NCBI RefSeq assembly: GCF_019795155.1
Contig: NZ_JAILYN010000016.1
Location: 1 to 64,000 of the forward strand
DNA length: 64,000 nucleotides
DNA from: Marinobacterium arenosum
Lineage (GTDB): Bacteria; Pseudomonadota; Gammaproteobacteria; Pseudomonadales; Balneatricaceae
Reading direction: 5' to 3'
The notes under the pieces: model-generated
What the model was told of the DNA's origin: nothing
What the model saw: the letters and a program-made list of their open reading frames with translations, nothing else
Databases searched by the model: none
Translations under genes and position numbers: made by a program
Part shown: in pieces, positions 20,392 through 30,028 of the stretch
How the letters are laid out: each line of letters opens with the position of its first letter
Numbering within the stretch: the first letter of the stretch is position 1

Positions 20392-20944
20392 GATTATGCA
20401 GCCCTTTTACGTCGGAGAGCAGTTCCATCCGGCCCGCCGCCAGGTCTGCGGTCATCCCGGTGGCCGTGACCCGGTCGAATGCTGTGGTCAGCACCACCGG
20501 GGCGTCAGTCTGGGCGAAGTCGCGTTGTGGAAACAGCGTCAGTCGGCTGGTGTCCAGCTGCGAGCCACGGCCAGTGTCCGGATTATCATGAACCCGCACC
20601 TTCCCTTCAAGTTCCAGTTGTTGTTGGGCGTCGTCCAGGGAGCCGTGCAGCGCAGTGATCTGAATCGGCGGGCGTCCCTCACGGTAGACTTTCAGGTGCG
20701 GGTCGCTGAAGCGGTGCTCGGCCAGTTGCGGCAGGTGCTTCATTTCGCTGGCGCTCACCTGGCGCTTGAGCCGGCCGTCGTCGCCGTACTCGGCAACCTG
20801 CACCCCGCGCATGAAGTAGTCCGCGGTCGGCTCCATCGGCGCCTCGCGTGGCTGCTGACGCGGCGTACCACCAAAGCCCCAATAGAGCAGCAGCGGTAGC
20901 AGCAGAAGGCCGGCAAGCAACAGGCGCAGACGGGTACTGCTCAT
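20381..20944 (-). CDS. lptC: LPS export protein LptC
   Basis: A bitopic inner-membrane protein that receives LPS from LptB2FG and hands it to LptA. The 187 residues have one N-terminal membrane helix (about 5-23) and a periplasmic jellyroll with YFMRGVQVAEYGDDGRLKRQVSA. The divergent sequence is typical of this family. It overlaps kdsC by 4 bp. Confidence 0.9.
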   Translation of the reverse strand: MSSTRLRLLLAGLLLLPLLLYWGFGGTPRQQPREAPMEPTADYFMRGVQVAEYGDDGRLKRQVSASEMKHLPQLAEHRFSDPHLKVYREGRPPIQITALHGSLDDAQQQLELEGKVRVHDNPDTGRGSQLDTSRLTLFPQRDFAQTDAPVVLTTAFDRVTATGMTADLAAGRMELLSDVKGLHNHAQ

Positions 20945-21486
20945 CCGTAGTAGCTTTCCAGCAGCGGGGCCAGCTTACCCTGAGCATCTAGGATAAGCTC
21001 GCAGAATTCACGGCCGGCGCCCTCGCCGCCACGTCGGCTGCTGACCCAGTCGGCCTTCTGCTGGACCAGCGGGTGGCCATTCGGTACGCAGGCGCCGAAC
21101 GCCGCGGCGCGGATCGCCGCCAGGTCCGGCAGGTCGTCGCCGATATAGGCGGTAACCTCGGCGTCATGGCCGCTACGCTGCCAGAGTTCCTGCAGAGCGG
21201 TCAGTTTGTCTTCGCGGCCCTGCTGCAGATAGGTGATACCCAGTGCCTTGGCACGTAGTTCCACCTGGGGGGAGCGACGTCCGGTGATGATCGCGGTTTC
21301 AATCCCGGCCTGCTGCAGCAGCTTGATACCGAGCCCGTCCAGGGTGTTGAACTGTTTGACCTCCTGGCCGTCCGGCAGGAACAGCAGCTGGCCATTGGTC
21401 AGGATGCCGTCGACGTCGAACACCGCCAGCTTGATGTTGGCCAGCTTGGCGCGTTGCACTTCGTCGAGTTCGAAAGACCAGCTCAT
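20941..21486 (-). CDS. kdsC: 3-deoxy-D-manno-octulosonate-8-phosphate phosphatase
   Basis: Removes phosphate from Kdo-8-P in the synthesis of the inner-core sugar Kdo. It is a HAD phosphatase of the C0 (capless) type. The 181 residues carry the nucleophile motif VFDVDGILTNG, TGRRSP (motif II), and IGDDLPDLAAI (motif IV). It shares its first base with the end of kdsD. Confidence 0.95.
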   Translation of the reverse strand: MSWSFELDEVQRAKLANIKLAVFDVDGILTNGQLLFLPDGQEVKQFNTLDGLGIKLLQQAGIETAIITGRRSPQVELRAKALGITYLQQGREDKLTALQELWQRSGHDAEVTAYIGDDLPDLAAIRAAAFGACVPNGHPLVQQKADWVSSRRGGEGAGREFCELILDAQGKLAPLLESYYG

Positions 21487-22460
21487 CAGATCACCCCCGC
21501 TTTCAGCATGTCGTGCATGTTCAGCGCACCGACGGGCAGCTGGTCCCGGTCGACCACCACCAGCGCGTTGATCTGCTTGCTCTGCATGATCTGTACCGCT
21601 TCGGCGGCCAGCATCTCGGCCGGCACGGTGGTGCAGTTACGGGTCATTATCTGGTGAATCGGAGTGCTCTTGAGGTCGACGTCCTGATCGATCGCGCGAC
21701 GCAGGTCGCCGTCGGTAAAGATACCGGTCAGCTTGCCGGCGCCGTCCACCACGGCGGTCATGCCGAGCCGCTTGCGGGTCACTTCGATCAGTGCCGCGTT
21801 GAGCGGGGTTTGCTCGTTGACCAGCGGGATGTCTTCGCCGGTGTGCATCACGTCTTCCACCTTCAGCAGAAGTCGCCGCCCCAGGCTGCCGCCGGGATGG
21901 GAGAAGGCGAAATCCTCGGCACCGAAACCGCGCGCTTCCAGCAGGGCGATCGCCAGCGCATCGCCCAGCACCAACTGGGTGGTGGTGGAGGAGGTCGGCG
22001 CCAGGTTCAGCGGGCAGGCCTCTTTGTCGACGCCGATATGCAAGTTGACGTCGGACGCCTGAGACAGGGTTGAGTCGGGGTTGGCGGTGATACTGATCAG
22101 CGGCGCCTTCATCCGCTTGATCAGCGGCAGGATGGTGACCACCTCGGCGGTTTCGCCGGAGTTGGACAGTGCCAGCACCAGGTCGTTGCCGGTGATCATT
22201 CCCAAGTCGCCATGGCTGGCCTCGCCGGGATGGACGAAGAATGAGGGCGTGCCCGTGCTGGCCAGGGTGGCGGCGATCTTGTTGCCGATATGGCCGGACT
22301 TGCCCATGCCGGTGACGATCACCCGGCCCTTGCAGTTCAGCATCAGCGCGCAGGCCTGGCTGAAATCGCCGTTGAGATGTTGTTCCAGTGCGCTCACCGC
22401 CTCTGCTTCAAGCTGGATGGTGCGCTTGGCGGAAGCGATAAAATCGATCTGATCAGACAT
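21486..22460 (-). CDS. kdsD: D-arabinose-5-phosphate isomerase
   Basis: Interconverts ribulose-5-P and arabinose-5-P, the first committed input to Kdo. At 324 residues it has a SIS sugar-isomerase domain (about 40-175, with GMGKSGHIGNKIAATLASTG and SNSGET) followed by two CBS domains (about 205-320). With kdsC and the lpt genes it forms an LPS supply and export operon. Confidence 0.96.
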   Translation of the reverse strand: MSDQIDFIASAKRTIQLEAEAVSALEQHLNGDFSQACALMLNCKGRVIVTGMGKSGHIGNKIAATLASTGTPSFFVHPGEASHGDLGMITGNDLVLALSNSGETAEVVTILPLIKRMKAPLISITANPDSTLSQASDVNLHIGVDKEACPLNLAPTSSTTTQLVLGDALAIALLEARGFGAEDFAFSHPGGSLGRRLLLKVEDVMHTGEDIPLVNEQTPLNAALIEVTRKRLGMTAVVDGAGKLTGIFTDGDLRRAIDQDVDLKSTPIHQIMTRNCTTVPAEMLAAEAVQIMQSKQINALVVVDRDQLPVGALNMHDMLKAGVI

Positions 22461-22493
22461 AGAAATTGGATCTGCCCTGTCTATAGCTAAGGG

Positions 22494-23450
22494 TTAAACG
22501 CTCATAGTGTACAGCAGACCCATATAGCCTGCATAAGCGGCGCCCAGCAGGCCGCCTTCCAGCCGGCTGATGGTGCGAGGCCGCTGCCAGAGCGCGAAGG
22601 CGGCCAGCAGCAGGGTGGCGATCAGCATCGCCGAATAGTCGCGCAGCATCACCAGTTGCTCCATTTCAAGCGGCGCGATCAGACCCGGCACCGCCATCAC
22701 GGCGGCCAGGTTGAAGATGTTGGAGCCGACCACGTTGCCGATGGCAATATCGTGGTGACCTTTCAGGGCGCTGGTGATGGAAGCCGCCAGCTCCGGCAGG
22801 CTGGTGCCGATCGCCACGATGGTCAGGCCGATGATCAGCTCGCTGATGCCCAGTGCCAGGGCCACTTCGGTGGCGCCCCAGACCAGCATACGCGAACTGA
22901 CGATCAGCACGGTAAGCCCCAGCAGCAGCCAAAGCAGCGCCGGACCAGTCGTCAGCTCGGGCAGTTCCTCTTCATCTGCGCCGCTCAGTTCATCGTTGCC
23001 GTTCATCTTCTGGAACCGGTTGAACAGGAACAGGCAGGTTGCCAGCGTACACAGCAACAGCACCCCGTCGATACGGGTCAGCTTGAGGTCCAGCAGGATA
23101 AAGCCTGCGAATACCGTGACGGCAATCAGCAGCGGGATCTCACGGCGCAGCACGCCGGATTTGACCGGCAGCGGGGCGATCAGTGCGGTTACCCCCAGTA
23201 CCAGCGCGATATTGGCGATATTGGAGCCCAGTGCGTTACCGACCGCCAGGTTGCCGGCGTCGGCCAGCGACGCCATGGTCGACACCAGGATCTCCGGTGC
23301 CGAGGTGCCGAATGCGACGATGGTCAGACCAATCAGCAGCGGCGACATACCGAAATTGCGGGCGCAGGCGGCGGCGCCGATAACGAACCGGTCTGCACTC
23401 CAGACCAACAGTACCAAGCCGATGACGATGGCCAGAATGGGGTAAAGCAT
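22494..23450 (-). CDS. yrbG: Inner-membrane Na+/Ca2+ exchanger-family protein YrbG
   Basis: A cation/Ca2+ exchanger (CaCA superfamily) of the inner membrane; physiological role unclear. The 318 residues form two inverted halves of five helices. Each half carries an alpha-repeat signature: VAFGTSAPEILVS...NIANIALVLG in the first and VAIGTSLPELAASI...NIFNLAAVMA in the second. It is the first gene of the minus-strand run toward kdsD, 33 bp upstream of it, as in yrbG-kdsD-kdsC-lptC. Confidence 0.93.
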   Translation of the reverse strand: MLYPILAIVIGLVLLVWSADRFVIGAAACARNFGMSPLLIGLTIVAFGTSAPEILVSTMASLADAGNLAVGNALGSNIANIALVLGVTALIAPLPVKSGVLRREIPLLIAVTVFAGFILLDLKLTRIDGVLLLCTLATCLFLFNRFQKMNGNDELSGADEEELPELTTGPALLWLLLGLTVLIVSSRMLVWGATEVALALGISELIIGLTIVAIGTSLPELAASITSALKGHHDIAIGNVVGSNIFNLAAVMAVPGLIAPLEMEQLVMLRDYSAMLIATLLLAAFALWQRPRTISRLEGGLLGAAYAGYMGLLYTMSV

Positions 23451-23489
23451 GAAAGACCTTAAACCTGAGCAGGTGATTTGCGAAGGCGC

Positions 23490-23518
23490 TATTTAAACAG
23501 AATGGGGCAGGCGGTCAA
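23490..23518 (-). promoter_or_regulatory. Candidate sigma-70 promoter of yrbG-kds-lpt operon
   Basis: On the minus strand TTGACC (23518-23513, 5/6 match) is followed after 17 bp by TAAATA (23495-23490), giving a leader of about 30-35 nt to the yrbG start. Spacing and -35 are good, the -10 is moderate. Confidence 0.45.
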
Positions 23519-23705
23519 TCGCAACTGCGGATTTCATCGCATCATTCAATCGGGTGAGTCCATGCTTGGTCATCAAATATTCAGTGATGATCGGGATAAT
23601 TGATGGCTGTCGATCGGCTGGCCGTGCCGGGTCGTGATGCAGTTAAGTGTCAATTGGGTCGGGTTTGCAAAACGCAGCGTTGTGGCCCTGCCGGAGCGGG
23701 GAATA

Positions 23706-23734
23706 TTCATGTTTCACCGCCGCAATGCTATAGT
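23706..23734 (+). promoter_or_regulatory. Candidate extended -10 promoter of the mla operon
   Basis: TGCTATAGT (23726-23734) is an extended -10 element (TG-n-TATAGT). At 17 bp upstream is only a weak -35 (TTCATG). It lies about 110 bp before the preferred mlaF start. Confidence 0.45.
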
Positions 23735-23845
23735 TCTCGCCCTTTTTGGTAGCGCCCTGGCTACATGCCCGATTTCCGTGCGCTATTGACCGGCGTCCAG
23801 GCTGCCCTGCGGGCGGTGTTGGAGCCAACAGATTCTGAGAGCCAG

Positions 23846-24661
23846 ATGACCCAGTTTGACGACATTGTTATTGATATCAAAGGATTGAGCTTCAGCCGCG
23901 GAGACCGGCCGATTTATCGTAATGTCGATATCCAGATCCCGCGCGGCAAGATTACCGCCATCATGGGGCCATCCGGGACCGGGAAGACCACCCTGTTGAA
24001 GCTGATCGGCGGGCAGCTCAAGCCCGATAGCGGTGAGATTCTTCTCGATGGCCAGGATATTCCCCGGTTGGGTCGGCGTGAGCTGTTCCGGGTGCGTGAG
24101 CGGATGGGGATGCTGTTCCAGAGCGGTGCGCTGTTTACCGACATGACCGTGTTCGAGAATGTCGCCTTCCCGCTGCGGGTGCACACCGAGCTGCCGGAGG
24201 AGATGATTCGCGACATCGTGTTGATGAAGTTGCACGCGGTTGGTTTGCGCGGCGCCCGCGACCTGATGCCGAGCGAGCTGTCCGGTGGCATGGCGCGCCG
24301 GGTGGCGCTGGCCCGGGCCGTGGCGTTGGACCCGGATATTCTGATGTACGATGAACCGTTTACCGGCCAGGATCCGATCGCCATGGGGGTATTGGTCAAT
24401 CTGATCCGGCAGCTGAACGAGGCGACCGATCACACCAGTATCATCGTCTCGCACGATATTCAGGAGACCCTGGGGATCGCCGATTACATCTACCTGATCG
24501 CCGAGGGCGGGGTGGTGGCGCAGGGGACGCCCAAACAACTGGCCGAGGCCGACTCGCCGCAGGTGCGCCAGTTCATGCAGGGGCTGCCGGACGGACCGGT
24601 GCCGTTCCATTTCCCGGCCGGCGACTATGACGACGACCTGATGCAGGGGCGCAAGGGATGA
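23846..24661 (+). CDS. mlaF: Phospholipid ABC transporter ATPase MlaF
   Basis: The ATPase of MlaFEDB, which moves phospholipids between inner and outer membrane to keep outer-leaflet asymmetry. Walker [10 protein letters not shown], signature LSGGMARR, and Walker [15 protein letters not shown] are present. Start 23846 gives 271 residues, the normal size (269 in E. coli), beginning [19 protein letters not shown]. The in-frame start at 23765 adds 27 residues with no family resemblance. The stop overlaps the mlaE start (ATGA). Confidence 0.95.
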   Translation: MTQFDDIVIDIKGLSFSRGDRPIYRNVDIQIPRGKITAIMGPSGTGKTTLLKLIGGQLKPDSGEILLDGQDIPRLGRRELFRVRERMGMLFQSGALFTDMTVFENVAFPLRVHTELPEEMIRDIVLMKLHAVGLRGARDLMPSELSGGMARRVALARAVALDPDILMYDEPFTGQDPIAMGVLVNLIRQLNEATDHTSIIVSHDIQETLGIADYIYLIAEGGVVAQGTPKQLAEADSPQVRQFMQGLPDGPVPFHFPAGDYDDDLMQGRKG

Positions 24662-25440
24662 TTGAATTGATTGCGGCAACCGGCCGTTACGGGTTGGGCC
24701 GGCTGGCGGCGTTCGGTCGTGCCGGGGTGATGCTGATGCAGGCGTTGCTGGCGCGTCCGGCGCCGATGCAGATGCTGCCGCTGTTGGTCCGGCAGATCTA
24801 CTTTGTCGGCGTGCAGTCGCTGATCATTATCATGGTGTCCGGGCTGTTTATCGGCATGGTGCTCGGTTTGCAGGGCTATACCATCTTGGTGGACTACGGC
24901 TCCGAACAGGCGGTTGGTCAGATGGTGGCGCTGAGCCTGGTGCGCGAGCTGGCGCCGGTGGTCGCCGCGTTGCTGTTCGCCGGGCGGGCCGGCTCGGCGT
25001 TGACCGCCGAGATCGGCTTGATGAAGGCCACCGAACAGCTGGCCAGCCTGGAGATGATCGGCGTCGACCCGCTGCGGCGGATAATCGCGCCGCGTTTCTG
25101 GGCCGGGTTTATCAGCTTGCCTCTGCTGGCGGCGGTGTTTGCCGTGGTCGGCGTCTGGGGCGGCGCGATGGTCGGTATCGAGTGGCTGGGCATTTACGAA
25201 GGGGCCTTCTGGGCCAATATGCAGAATTCGGTCGATTTCAGCGAAGATGTGCTGAACGGCAGTATAAAGGCAATGGTGTTCGGCTTCGTGGTTACTTGGG
25301 TCGCGGTGTTCCAGGGCTACGATTGCGTACCGACTTCCGAGGGAATCAGCCAGGCGACCACCCGGACGGTGGTGTATTCGTCATTGGCTGTACTGGGTCT
25401 GGATTTTGTCCTGACCGCTTTGATGTTTGGAGATCTCTGA
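24658..25440 (+). CDS. mlaE: Phospholipid ABC transporter permease MlaE (intact copy)
   Basis: The permease subunit of MlaFEDB in the inner membrane. The 260 residues equal E. coli length and carry five to six hydrophobic helices with the conserved [20 protein letters not shown] coupling segment and GCTCP-like region replaced by YDCVPTSEG. This is the complete copy. From base 24751 onward its sequence is repeated, apparently exactly, 796 bp downstream (see the tandem duplication), giving a second, 5'-truncated mlaE. Confidence 0.95.
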   Translation: MIELIAATGRYGLGRLAAFGRAGVMLMQALLARPAPMQMLPLLVRQIYFVGVQSLIIIMVSGLFIGMVLGLQGYTILVDYGSEQAVGQMVALSLVRELAPVVAALLFAGRAGSALTAEIGLMKATEQLASLEMIGVDPLRRIIAPRFWAGFISLPLLAAVFAVVGVWGGAMVGIEWLGIYEGAFWANMQNSVDFSEDVLNGSIKAMVFGFVVTWVAVFQGYDCVPTSEGISQATTRTVVYSSLAVLGLDFVLTALMFGDL

Positions 25441-25442
25441 AT

Positions 25443-25619
25443 ATGCGGACGAGGGTTATCGAGGTCAGCGTTGGTGCGTTCCTGTTGGTAGGAGCGCTGG
25501 CGCTGTTGATGTTGGCGTTGAATGTCAGCGGTTTGAAGCTGGCCGAGCGCGTCCGGCGCCGATGCAGATGCTGCCGCTGTTGGTCCGGCAGATCTACTTT
25601 GTCGGCGTGCAGTCGCTGA
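25443..25619 (+). pseudogene. Truncated first copy of mlaD
   Basis: The first 104 bp of mlaD (signal anchor [20 protein letters not shown] and about 34 residues in all) are intact. The duplication junction then switches to mlaE DNA out of frame, adding a Cys/Arg-rich tail ([14 protein letters not shown]) before a stop at 25619. The resulting 58-residue product lacks the MCE lipid-binding domain and cannot act as MlaD. It could only insert as a short membrane peptide. Confidence 0.85.
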
Positions 25620-26236
25620 TCATTATCATGGTGTCCGGGCTGTTTATCGGCATGGTGCTCGGTTTGCAGGGCTATACCATCTTGGTGGACTACGGCTCCG
25701 AACAGGCGGTTGGTCAGATGGTGGCGCTGAGCCTGGTGCGCGAGCTGGCGCCGGTGGTCGCCGCGTTGCTGTTCGCCGGGCGGGCCGGCTCGGCGTTGAC
25801 CGCCGAGATCGGCTTGATGAAGGCCACCGAACAGCTGGCCAGCCTGGAGATGATCGGCGTCGACCCGCTGCGGCGGATAATCGCGCCGCGTTTCTGGGCC
25901 GGGTTTATCAGCTTGCCTCTGCTGGCGGCGGTGTTTGCCGTGGTCGGCGTCTGGGGCGGCGCGATGGTCGGTATCGAGTGGCTGGGCATTTACGAAGGGG
26001 CCTTCTGGGCCAATATGCAGAATTCGGTCGATTTCAGCGAAGATGTGCTGAACGGCAGTATAAAGGCAATGGTGTTCGGCTTCGTGGTTACTTGGGTCGC
26101 GGTGTTCCAGGGCTACGATTGCGTACCGACTTCCGAGGGAATCAGCCAGGCGACCACCCGGACGGTGGTGTATTCGTCATTGGCTGTACTGGGTCTGGAT
26201 TTTGTCCTGACCGCTTTGATGTTTGGAGATCTCTGA
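25547..26236 (+). pseudogene. 5'-truncated second copy of mlaE
   Basis: Carries mlaE codons from about residue 32 to the stop. The native first 31 residues are missing. The frame is open back to a TTG at 25427, which would give 269 residues whose first ~40 are mlaD DNA read in a foreign frame. An internal ATG at 25562 would give 224 residues. Most membrane helices remain, so a product is conceivable, but it lacks the native N-terminal interface helix. Probably non-functional while the intact copy upstream persists. Confidence 0.8.
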
Positions 26237-26238
26237 AT

Positions 26239-26697
26239 ATGCGGACGAGGGTTATCGAGGTCAGCGTTGGTGCGTTCCTGTTGGTAGGAGCGCTGGCGCT
26301 GTTGATGTTGGCGTTGAATGTCAGCGGTTTGAAGCTGGCCGATCAACCGCAGACCTACAAGCTCTATGCGCGTTTTGAAAATATTGGCGGGCTGACTGCC
26401 CGCTCCAAGGTCACCATGTCCGGGGTGCTGATCGGTAAGGTGAGCAGCATCTCGCTGGACCCGCAGACACTGATGGCGCGGGTGGAGATGGATATCCATG
26501 AAAATGTCGACTTCCTGTCGACCGACAGCTCGGCGTCGATCCTGACCGCCGGCCTGCTCGGCGAGCAGTATATCGGCGTGACCGTCGGCGCCGAGGAGGA
26601 GGTCCTCAAGAACGGCGACTATATCGAGGATACCCAGTCGGCGCTGGTTCTGGAGGAGCTGGTCGGCAAGTTCCTGTTTAATTCGGTGAGTGAATAA
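26239..26697 (+). CDS. mlaD: MCE-domain phospholipid-binding protein MlaD (intact copy)
   Basis: A bitopic protein whose hexameric MCE domain forms the periplasmic lipid channel on top of MlaFE. At 152 residues it has an N-terminal membrane anchor (about 7-27), the MCE domain (about 35-120, with FENIGGLTARSKVTMSGVLIG), and a short C-terminal helix (LVLEELVGKFLF). It follows the truncated second mlaE copy by 2 bp, so normal coupling to mlaE is kept. Confidence 0.95.
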   Translation: MRTRVIEVSVGAFLLVGALALLMLALNVSGLKLADQPQTYKLYARFENIGGLTARSKVTMSGVLIGKVSSISLDPQTLMARVEMDIHENVDFLSTDSSASILTAGLLGEQYIGVTVGAEEEVLKNGDYIEDTQSALVLEELVGKFLFNSVSE

Positions 26698-26711
26698 TCG
26701 GAGGCTGTGCG

Positions 26712-27353
26712 GTGATGCGAAATTATCAGAAAGCGGTACAGGCGGTTATCGGTATATGGCTGTTGGCCATGGCTTCGCTGGCCCAGGCCGGCTGGGACGA
26801 GGCGGCCGCGGTGGTGGAGAAGTCCACGGCCGATATACTGCAGCTGTTGAATAGCGAGGAGCTGCAATCGGAAGAGGCGTTCGGCAATCTGGTCGGTGAG
26901 GTTGATCGGGTGCTGTCGCCGGTGGTCGATTTCGACTACATCTCCAAGCGGGTGATGGGCAAGTACTATCGCCGCGCCAGCGATGCCCAGCGGGCCCAGT
27001 TCAGCGATATCTTCAAGCTGACACTGCTGAAGACCTATGCCAAGGCACTGCAGGGGTTCCAGATCAAGTCTTACGAGATGGTGCCGCCGGTTGCGCCGAG
27101 CCCCAAGCCGGAGCAGCAGGCGGTGTCGGTACAGGTCACCTCGGCCAACGGTACCCAGTTCACGCTGGTTTACTACATGCTGCATGACGATGGCCGCTGG
27201 AAACTGGTTAATGCCTCGCTGGACGGCATCAACCTGCGGCTGACCTTCAAGAACCAGTTTGCCGGCCTGGCCCAGGATGTTAACGGCAAGGTGGGCAAGG
27301 TGATTGACCTTTGGCAGGAGAAAGTGTCGCTGGAAGGTGGGAAGAGCTCCTGA
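26712..27353 (+). CDS. mlaC: Periplasmic phospholipid shuttle MlaC
   Basis: A soluble periplasmic carrier that exchanges phospholipid between the MlaA-OmpC complex and MlaD. The 213 residues begin with a signal peptide (cleavage near AQA, residue 25). The MlaC/Ttg2D domain follows (about 30-195, with VLSPVVDFDYISKRVMGKYYR). The GTG at 26712 is 7 nt from GGAGG (26700-26704). An ATG one codon later (26715) is an alternative start. The stop overlaps the mlaB start. Confidence 0.93.
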   Translation: MMRNYQKAVQAVIGIWLLAMASLAQAGWDEAAAVVEKSTADILQLLNSEELQSEEAFGNLVGEVDRVLSPVVDFDYISKRVMGKYYRRASDAQRAQFSDIFKLTLLKTYAKALQGFQIKSYEMVPPVAPSPKPEQQAVSVQVTSANGTQFTLVYYMLHDDGRWKLVNASLDGINLRLTFKNQFAGLAQDVNGKVGKVIDLWQEKVSLEGGKSS

Positions 27354-27679
27354 TGGCGGTGCAGGTCCAGCGACAGGATTCGCAGACCCTCCGGATCAGC
27401 GGAGAGATAACCTTCCACAGCGTGTTGCAGCTGCGCCGGCTGCTGGAAGCCGAGCTGGCGCAGGCCGCAGGCGAACTGACGCTGGACCTGTCCGGCGTCA
27501 CTGCCGCTGACAGCAGCGCGCTGTCGTTGTGGCTCTGTATCCGGCGCCAGGCCGACCGGCGCGGCCTGCGGCTCTATGCGCTGAACGTACCGGAAAAACT
27601 GCACGCGCTGAGCCGGCTGGTCGGCCTGGAGCGGGAGTGGACCGAAGCGCTGCCCGTCGACCAGGCGCTGCCGGCCTGA
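27353..27679 (+). CDS. mlaB: STAS-domain protein MlaB
   Basis: A cytoplasmic STAS protein that binds MlaF and is needed for transporter activity. The 108 residues carry the STAS core LTLDLSGVTAADSSALSLWL. Start 27353 overlaps the mlaC stop in TGATG. An open frame reaches 14 codons further up inside mlaC, but the overlap start fits the family. It is the last gene of the operon. Confidence 0.88.
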   Translation: MAVQVQRQDSQTLRISGEITFHSVLQLRRLLEAELAQAAGELTLDLSGVTAADSSALSLWLCIRRQADRRGLRLYALNVPEKLHALSRLVGLEREWTEALPVDQALPA

Positions 27680-27684
27680 TAAAT

Positions 27685-27722
27685 CCGCGCAGGTCGGGCC
27701 GCGCAGGTCGGGCCGCGCAGGG
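27685..27722 (+). repeat. 14-bp tandem repeat after mlaB
   Basis: CCGCGCAGGTCGGG is repeated 2.6 times head to tail (27685-27698, 27699-27712, partial from 27713). The purpose is unknown. It lies between the mlaB stop and the ibaG leader. Confidence 0.75.
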
Positions 27723-27778
27723 CAAGCTGCGTTGAGCGGGGCGCTCCGGTATCATGGGGCGCTGCGCTTTATAAGTTG

Positions 27779-27798
27779 AATTCTTTAAAATTCTTTAA
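27779..27798 (+). promoter_or_regulatory. AT-rich 10-bp direct repeat upstream of ibaG
   Basis: AATTCTTTAA occurs twice in perfect tandem, one helical turn apart, 28 bp before the ibaG start in otherwise GC-rich DNA. It may be an UP-like element or regulator site. A possible -10 (TACGAT, 27805-27810) follows. The function is inferred only. Confidence 0.4.
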
Positions 27799-27825
27799 AT
27801 TAGTTACGATTGTACGGGGTCTTGC

Positions 27826-29356
<1,531 letters not shown>

Positions 29357-29374
29357 GAGTGAGTGAAGATCAGG

Positions 29375-30028
29375 ATGAAGCAGAATCTGACTATTGCCCT
29401 GTCCAAGGGGCGTATTCTGAAAGAAACCCTGCCGCTGCTGGCGGCTGCCGGTATCGAACCGGCCGAGGATATCTTTAGCAGCCGCAAACTGATCTTCGAC
29501 ACCAACCATGACAACATCAAGCTGGTGGTGATCCGTGCCACCGACGTGCCGACCTATGTCGAGTACGGCGGTGCCGATATGGGCGTGGCCGGTAAGGATG
29601 TACTGCTGGAACATGGCGGCGAGGGGCTGTACGAGCCGATCGACCTGGAGATCGCCAAGTGCAAGCTGATGGTGGCGGGCATGAAGGATGCGCCTTCGGT
29701 CAACGGCCGGATGAAGGTGGCCACCAAGTTCGTCAACGTGACCCGTGACTACTTCGCACGCAAGGGCCAGCAGGTGGACATCATCAAGCTGTACGGGGCG
29801 ATGGAGCTGGCGCCGATCATGGGGCTGGCCGACCGCATCGTCGATATCGTCGACACCGGCAACACCCTGCGTGCCAACGGCCTGGAGCCGATGGAGCATA
29901 TCGCCGATATCAGCTCGCGGCTGGTGGTTGGTCAGGCGTCGCTGAAGATGAAGCACCGCCAGATCCAGCCGATTCTCGACCTGCTGGACACGGCTATCGC
30001 GGCGCGTCGCGCGGAGGTGAACGGATGA
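29375..30028 (+). CDS. hisG: ATP phosphoribosyltransferase, short form
   Basis: First enzyme of histidine synthesis (PRPP + ATP to phosphoribosyl-ATP). The 217 residues lack the C-terminal regulatory domain of long HisG, so the enzyme should need HisZ for activity and feedback control. HisZ is not in this window. The PRPP loop [16 protein letters not shown] is present. A GTG at 29363 would add four residues. ATG 29375 ([15 protein letters not shown]) fits homologues better. The stop overlaps hisD by 4 bp. Confidence 0.95.
   Translation: MKQNLTIALSKGRILKETLPLLAAAGIEPAEDIFSSRKLIFDTNHDNIKLVVIRATDVPTYVEYGGADMGVAGKDVLLEHGGEGLYEPIDLEIAKCKLMVAGMKDAPSVNGRMKVATKFVNVTRDYFARKGQQVDIIKLYGAMELAPIMGLADRIVDIVDTGNTLRANGLEPMEHIADISSRLVVGQASLKMKHRQIQPILDLLDTAIAARRAEVNG

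Larger units (their letters stand above)
23451..23845. other. Divergent yrbG-mla intergenic region
   Basis: This 395-bp gap separates the LPS operon (minus) from the mla operon (plus). It contains one promoter candidate per strand, listed separately. An in-frame upstream start for mlaF (23765) lies inside it but is judged unlikely. I see no RNA gene or other small reading frame with support. Confidence 0.6.
24751..26342 (+). repeat. 796-bp tandem duplication across mlaE and mlaD
   Basis: 24751-25546 and 25547-26342 appear identical. The unit begins 93 bp into mlaE and ends 104 bp into mlaD. At the junction (25546/25547) mlaD sequence GGCCGA runs straight into mlaE sequence GCGCGTCC. Because 796 is not a multiple of three, the first mlaD copy and the second mlaE copy are joined in different frames. 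No target-site repeats or mobile element flank it. It is a simple duplication, either real and recent or an assembly error. Confidence 0.9.

Noticed and set aside
25182-25619. A 145-codon frame spanning the end of mlaE and the first mlaD start
   Set aside because: The part before 25443 is mlaE in the wrong frame. Only the segment from the mlaD ATG is real, and it is annotated as truncated mlaD.
24751-26342. Mobile element as the cause of the mla duplication
   Set aside because: No transposase, inverted termini or target duplication at the junctions; a plain tandem repeat fits better.
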